From assembly GCA_964460185.1 (NCBI GenBank), contig CAYWTM010000125.1:1-9175 (forward strand): DNA of 9,175 bases, given 5' to 3'. Positions within the stretch are counted from its first letter, which is position 1; each line of letters starts with the position of its first letter. Positions 6,751 to 9,175 of the stretch are shown here, one piece after another. The DNA comes from JAVJPJ01 sp040217295. Its GTDB lineage: Bacteria > Pseudomonadota > Alphaproteobacteria > Rhodobacterales > Rhodobacteraceae. The notes below the pieces were generated by a model. It did no database searches. It was not told the origin of the DNA and was given only the letters and a program-made list of their open reading frames with translations. A program made the translations under genes and the position numbers.

Positions 6751-8820
6751 CTACCTCGCGTTCAGATCGTCAAATGTTCCGCCGGATCTGGCCATGTCGT
6801 CCAGCATGGGGGGGATGTGCCAGAAATGAGGATCTTCGCCGGCAAACTCGGACAGATGCGCCACGATGGTCGCCGCACCAACCTGGTCGGCATGGTGCAT
6901 CGGGCCACCGCGCCAGCGTGGAAAGCCGTAGCCGAACAGGAATACCGCATCGATATCGATGGGGCGCGCGGCGATGCCATCGGCCAGGACATCGGCGGCC
7001 TCCATCACCATGGCGGCCATGTAGCGCGCCACGATCTCGTCATCGGTGAAGCTGCGCGGCGTGATCCCTTCGGCCTGTTGCACCCCGGCGATGATGGCGG
7101 CCAGATCGGGGTTCACCACCGGTTTTTTGCCGGAATGGTCATAGAAGCCACGCCCGGTCTTGCGCCCGAACTGACCCGTCTCACACAGGCGATCGGCGAT
7201 CAGGCCGTGATAGCGCGCCGCCGGATCGCGGGCGGGGGCCAGCCGTTTGCGCGACGCCCACCCGATATCGAGACCTGCCAGATCCGACATTTCGAACGGC
7301 CCCATGGCAAAGCCGAAGCCCTTGATCGCGCGGTCGATCTGATCGACCGGCGCGCCGTCCAGAAGCATGAAGTCGCTGGCTTTGCGGTAGGCCGACATGA
7401 TCCTGTTGCCGATGAACCCGTCGCAGATCCCCGACAGCACGGGCACCTTGTTGAGGCGTTTGGCAAAGGCGAAGACCGTTGCCAGGACCTCGGCCCGGGT
7501 CTCGGCCGTCGGCACCACTTCCAGCAGGCGCATGACATGGGCCGGGGAAAAGAAGTGCAGCCCGATGAAATCTTCGGGAAAGCCAAGGACCTGCGCCAAT
7601 TCGTTCACGTCCAGATAGGAAGTGTTGGTGGCGATGATCGCGCCGGGGCAGGCGGCTTCGATCTGGTCCAGTACGGTTTTCTTGACGTCCATGTCTTCGA
7701 AGACGGCCTCGACCACCAGATCGCACCCTGACAGGGCCCCGATATCCTGCGCCATATCGAGATCGAGCGCGGCGCGGACCTCGGGCGAGAGCTTGCCGCG
7801 CTTGACCGCCCCGTCAAGATTCGCCGCAATCGCGGCTGATCCACGTGCCATGGCTTCGGGATTTTGTTCCACGAGAACAACACGGTAGCCCGCGATCAGA
7901 CAGGCCGTGGCAATGCCGCTTCCCATGGTGCCAGCGCCCACGACCCCGATCTTGGCAATCGCGCGGGGCGTCACACCGGCCTCGGGGATCTTGGTGGTTG
8001 CACGTTCGGCGAAAAAGGCATGGATCAGGCCAGCGCGTTGGGGGCTTTCCATGCAGGCCTGAAACAGGCGCCGTTCCTCGGCCAGCCCCACGGCTATGGG
8101 GCGGGTGGCAAAGGCCACTGCCTCGGCCGCCTTTTGCGGGCTGAACAGATGCGGCTGTCTCGCGTTCAGGTTTCGTATCGTATCTTCAATCGCCTGGGGG
8201 TCGGCCACCACGTCGATGTCGCAGGTCCGGCGGGTCTGCAACCGGCCGGCAAGAACGTCGTTCGCGGCGTCCAGCGCCACATCGCGCGCGGCACCGGGGC
8301 TGATCCGGTCGACCAGCCCAAGCGCCAGACCTTCTTCGGCCCCGATCCTGCGTCCCGTGGTGATCAGATCCAACGCCGCTGCAATGCCCGTCAGGCGCGG
8401 ACCACGCTGCGTGCCGCCCGCGCCGGGCAGAATGCCAAGCGTGACCTCGGGAAAGCCAAGCGTCACGCCGGGGATCGCGACCCGCGCATGGGAGGCGATC
8501 GCCACCTCCAGCCCGCCGCCAAGTGCGGCGCCATGCAGGACAGAAATGACAGGTTTCGTGCACGATTCCAGATGGTTGCAGACCTCGGGCAGCCAGGGAT
8601 CGACAGGTGGTTTGCCGAATTCCCTGATGTCCGCACCGGCAATGAAGCTGCGTCCTTCGCCGTAGATCGCGATGACCTTCACCGTGCTGTCGGCTTCGAG
8701 CGTGTTCAGCGCCGCGACCAGACCCGCCCGCAGCGCGGCACCGGCCGCGTTCACCGGCGGGTTGTTCAACGCAACCAGACCGATCGCGCCTTCGCGCGTG
8801 ATGCTCACGACGTCCGTCAT
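6751..8820 (-). CDS. Fused enoyl-CoA hydratase / 3-hydroxyacyl-CoA dehydrogenase (FadB/FadJ/PimF type)
   Basis: A 689-residue bifunctional beta-oxidation enzyme that hydrates enoyl-CoA and oxidises the 3-hydroxyacyl-CoA with NAD. The crotonase domain (about 1-190) has the oxyanion-hole segments GADIREF (62-68) and HGAALGGGLE (96-105), with catalytic Glu105 and Glu125 (FPEVTLG). The Rossmann domain starts near 288 with GAGTMG (295-300). Glu371 (EAVFED) and catalytic His422 (LHFFSPAHVM) follow, and a C-terminal 3HCDH domain with NRIMSAYRKA and GFGFAMGPFEMSD fills the rest. The length fits FadJ/PimF-type fusions. I chose the ATG at 8820 because GAGGGAGA stands 5 bases upstream and MTDVVSITREG is a normal crotonase start; an ATG 63 bases earlier adds an unrelated stretch. 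The gene leads the operon with the two acyl-CoA dehydrogenases downstream. Confidence 0.92.
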   Translation of the reverse strand: MTDVVSITREGAIGLVALNNPPVNAAGAALRAGLVAALNTLEADSTVKVIAIYGEGRSFIAGADIREFGKPPVDPWLPEVCNHLESCTKPVISVLHGAALGGGLEVAIASHARVAIPGVTLGFPEVTLGILPGAGGTQRGPRLTGIAAALDLITTGRRIGAEEGLALGLVDRISPGAARDVALDAANDVLAGRLQTRRTCDIDVVADPQAIEDTIRNLNARQPHLFSPQKAAEAVAFATRPIAVGLAEERRLFQACMESPQRAGLIHAFFAERATTKIPEAGVTPRAIAKIGVVGAGTMGSGIATACLIAGYRVVLVEQNPEAMARGSAAIAANLDGAVKRGKLSPEVRAALDLDMAQDIGALSGCDLVVEAVFEDMDVKKTVLDQIEAACPGAIIATNTSYLDVNELAQVLGFPEDFIGLHFFSPAHVMRLLEVVPTAETRAEVLATVFAFAKRLNKVPVLSGICDGFIGNRIMSAYRKASDFMLLDGAPVDQIDRAIKGFGFAMGPFEMSDLAGLDIGWASRKRLAPARDPAARYHGLIADRLCETGQFGRKTGRGFYDHSGKKPVVNPDLAAIIAGVQQAEGITPRSFTDDEIVARYMAAMVMEAADVLADGIAARPIDIDAVFLFGYGFPRWRGGPMHHADQVGAATIVAHLSEFAGEDPHFWHIPPMLDDMARSGGTFDDLNAR

Positions 8821-8825
8821 GTGGT

Positions 8826-8833
8826 TCTCCCTC
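8826..8833 (-). promoter_or_regulatory. Ribosome binding site deciding the hydratase/dehydrogenase start
   Basis: On the minus strand GAGGGAGA precedes the ATG at 8820-8818 by 5 bases. It is a near-ideal Shine-Dalgarno sequence and argues against the longer frame starting at 8883. Confidence 0.7.
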
Positions 8834-8981
8834 AACCTTGTGGCCGACAGTAGCACGGCCATCCCCGGATGCCACATGAACACCGCGTCCTAGCTGCACC
8901 GCAAGGCGTAGCAAGGTCTTGTCGCACCCGACGCGACACACTGGCCGCCGCGTCCATTGCGTGTTGCGAAATCGTTCCGCG

Positions 8982-9013
8982 TCGCGAAACCCAGACGGAG
9001 CGGGTTTTCGCGA
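8982..9013. repeat. Hairpin downstream of gcdH, possible weak terminator
   Basis: TCGCGAAACCC (8982-8992) pairs with GGGTTTTCGCGA (9002-9013) over 11 base pairs with one bulged T and a 9-base loop. It lies about 20 bases after the gcdH stop on the minus strand and before the next operon. No T-run follows on the minus strand, so if it ends gcdH transcripts it is not a canonical intrinsic terminator. Confidence 0.5.
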
Positions 9014-9032
9014 GGCGGTCCGATAGGGCGGA

Positions 9033-9175
9033 TCAGAAGAACGCCTGCAGGCCTGTCTGGGCCCGGCCCAGGATCAACGCGTGCACGTCGTGTGTGCCCT
9101 CGTAGGTGTTGACCGTTTCCAGGTTCTGCGCATGCCGCATCACGTGGTATTCCGCCATGATCCCGTTGCCGCCAT
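9033..9175 (-). CDS. gcdH: Glutaryl-CoA dehydrogenase, C-terminal end (5' part outside window)
   Basis: Oxidatively decarboxylates glutaryl-CoA to crotonyl-CoA and CO2, using FAD. Only the last 47 residues are visible. They include GGNGI, the EYHVMRHAQNLETVNTYEGT region with the catalytic Glu of YEGTHD, and the closing LILGRAQTGLQAF. The NTYEGTHDVHALILGRA text is diagnostic for glutaryl-CoA dehydrogenases and differs from the two dehydrogenases at 4496-6744, which lack YEGT. The gene ends about 210 bp before the start of the hydratase/dehydrogenase operon on the same strand, so it may be transcribed separately. Its presence supports a dicarboxylate or lysine/aromatic catabolic setting where glutaryl-CoA arises. 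Confidence 0.92.
   Translation of the reverse strand, partial: GGNGIMAEYHVMRHAQNLETVNTYEGTHDVHALILGRAQTGLQAFF

Noticed and set aside
4669..7731. A 1020-residue open frame on the plus strand
   Set aside because: It runs antisense through the two acyl-CoA dehydrogenases and the hydratase/dehydrogenase, all with clear motifs. It is Arg/Pro/Gly/His-rich with no recognisable domain, as expected from the mirror frame of GC-rich codons.
7864..8853. A 329-residue open frame on the plus strand
   Set aside because: Antisense to the crotonase and Rossmann domains of the bifunctional enzyme; low-complexity composition rich in Arg, Gly and Gln.
8841..8861. Inverted repeat TGGCCG / CGGCCA with a 9-base loop upstream of the hydratase/dehydrogenase
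   Set aside because: Only 6-bp arms in GC-rich DNA; too weak to call an operator without conservation data.
8821..8883. N-terminal extension of the hydratase/dehydrogenase
   Set aside because: The extra 21 residues are unlike crotonase starts, and the GAGGGAGA ribosome site before 8820 lies inside them.

Overview
The window is high-GC DNA with tightly packed, translationally coupled genes. It looks chromosomal and alphaproteobacterial, most likely from the Rhodobacterales (Roseobacter-type). This guess rests on the divergent bet/cho arrangement, the protein sequences as I recognise them, and the GC-rich codon use. There are no tRNA or rRNA genes, CRISPR arrays, insertion sequences or phage genes. 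I see no clear case for a wholly undescribed system.

Left part, about 1-4393: choline and choline-O-sulfate uptake and processing. On the minus strand the TetR-type regulator betI reads leftwards into betC (choline-sulfatase, cut by the window edge), with a 4-base ATGA overlap. On the plus strand, divergent from betI, lies a choline ABC transporter operon: choX (periplasmic binding protein), choW (permease), a small GFA/CENP-V-fold zinc protein, and choV (ATPase). The 94-bp divergent region carries a palindrome centred on TTGACTGGTCAA, a good candidate BetI operator serving both directions. A strong GC hairpin followed by a T-rich stretch separates choX from choW. The GFA-like gene sits between permease and ATPase and overlaps both neighbours by ATGA. 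It is the most unusual point of this block, because later betaine demethylation releases formaldehyde and GFA proteins have been linked to formaldehyde and glutathione chemistry.

Middle, 4394-4495: a 102-bp gap between convergent operons. It holds a long imperfect hairpin (two 21-base arms, 18 of 21 paired) with an AT-rich loop, probably a bidirectional transcription boundary or a small palindromic element.

Right part, 4496-9175: a minus-strand acyl-CoA catabolic block. In transcription order it has the C-terminal end of glutaryl-CoA dehydrogenase (gcdH, cut by the right edge), a gap of about 210 bp, a fused enoyl-CoA hydratase/3-hydroxyacyl-CoA dehydrogenase, and two different acyl-CoA dehydrogenases that overlap by one base. 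The hydratase/dehydrogenase plus large and small dehydrogenase set resembles PimF, PimC and PimD of Rhodopseudomonas. With gcdH alongside, it suggests beta-oxidation of dicarboxylyl-CoA (for example pimeloyl-CoA) to glutaryl-CoA and then crotonyl-CoA. The two dehydrogenases look like a heteromer: only the large one keeps a plausible catalytic base, and both lack the usual Glu of the IYEGT motif.
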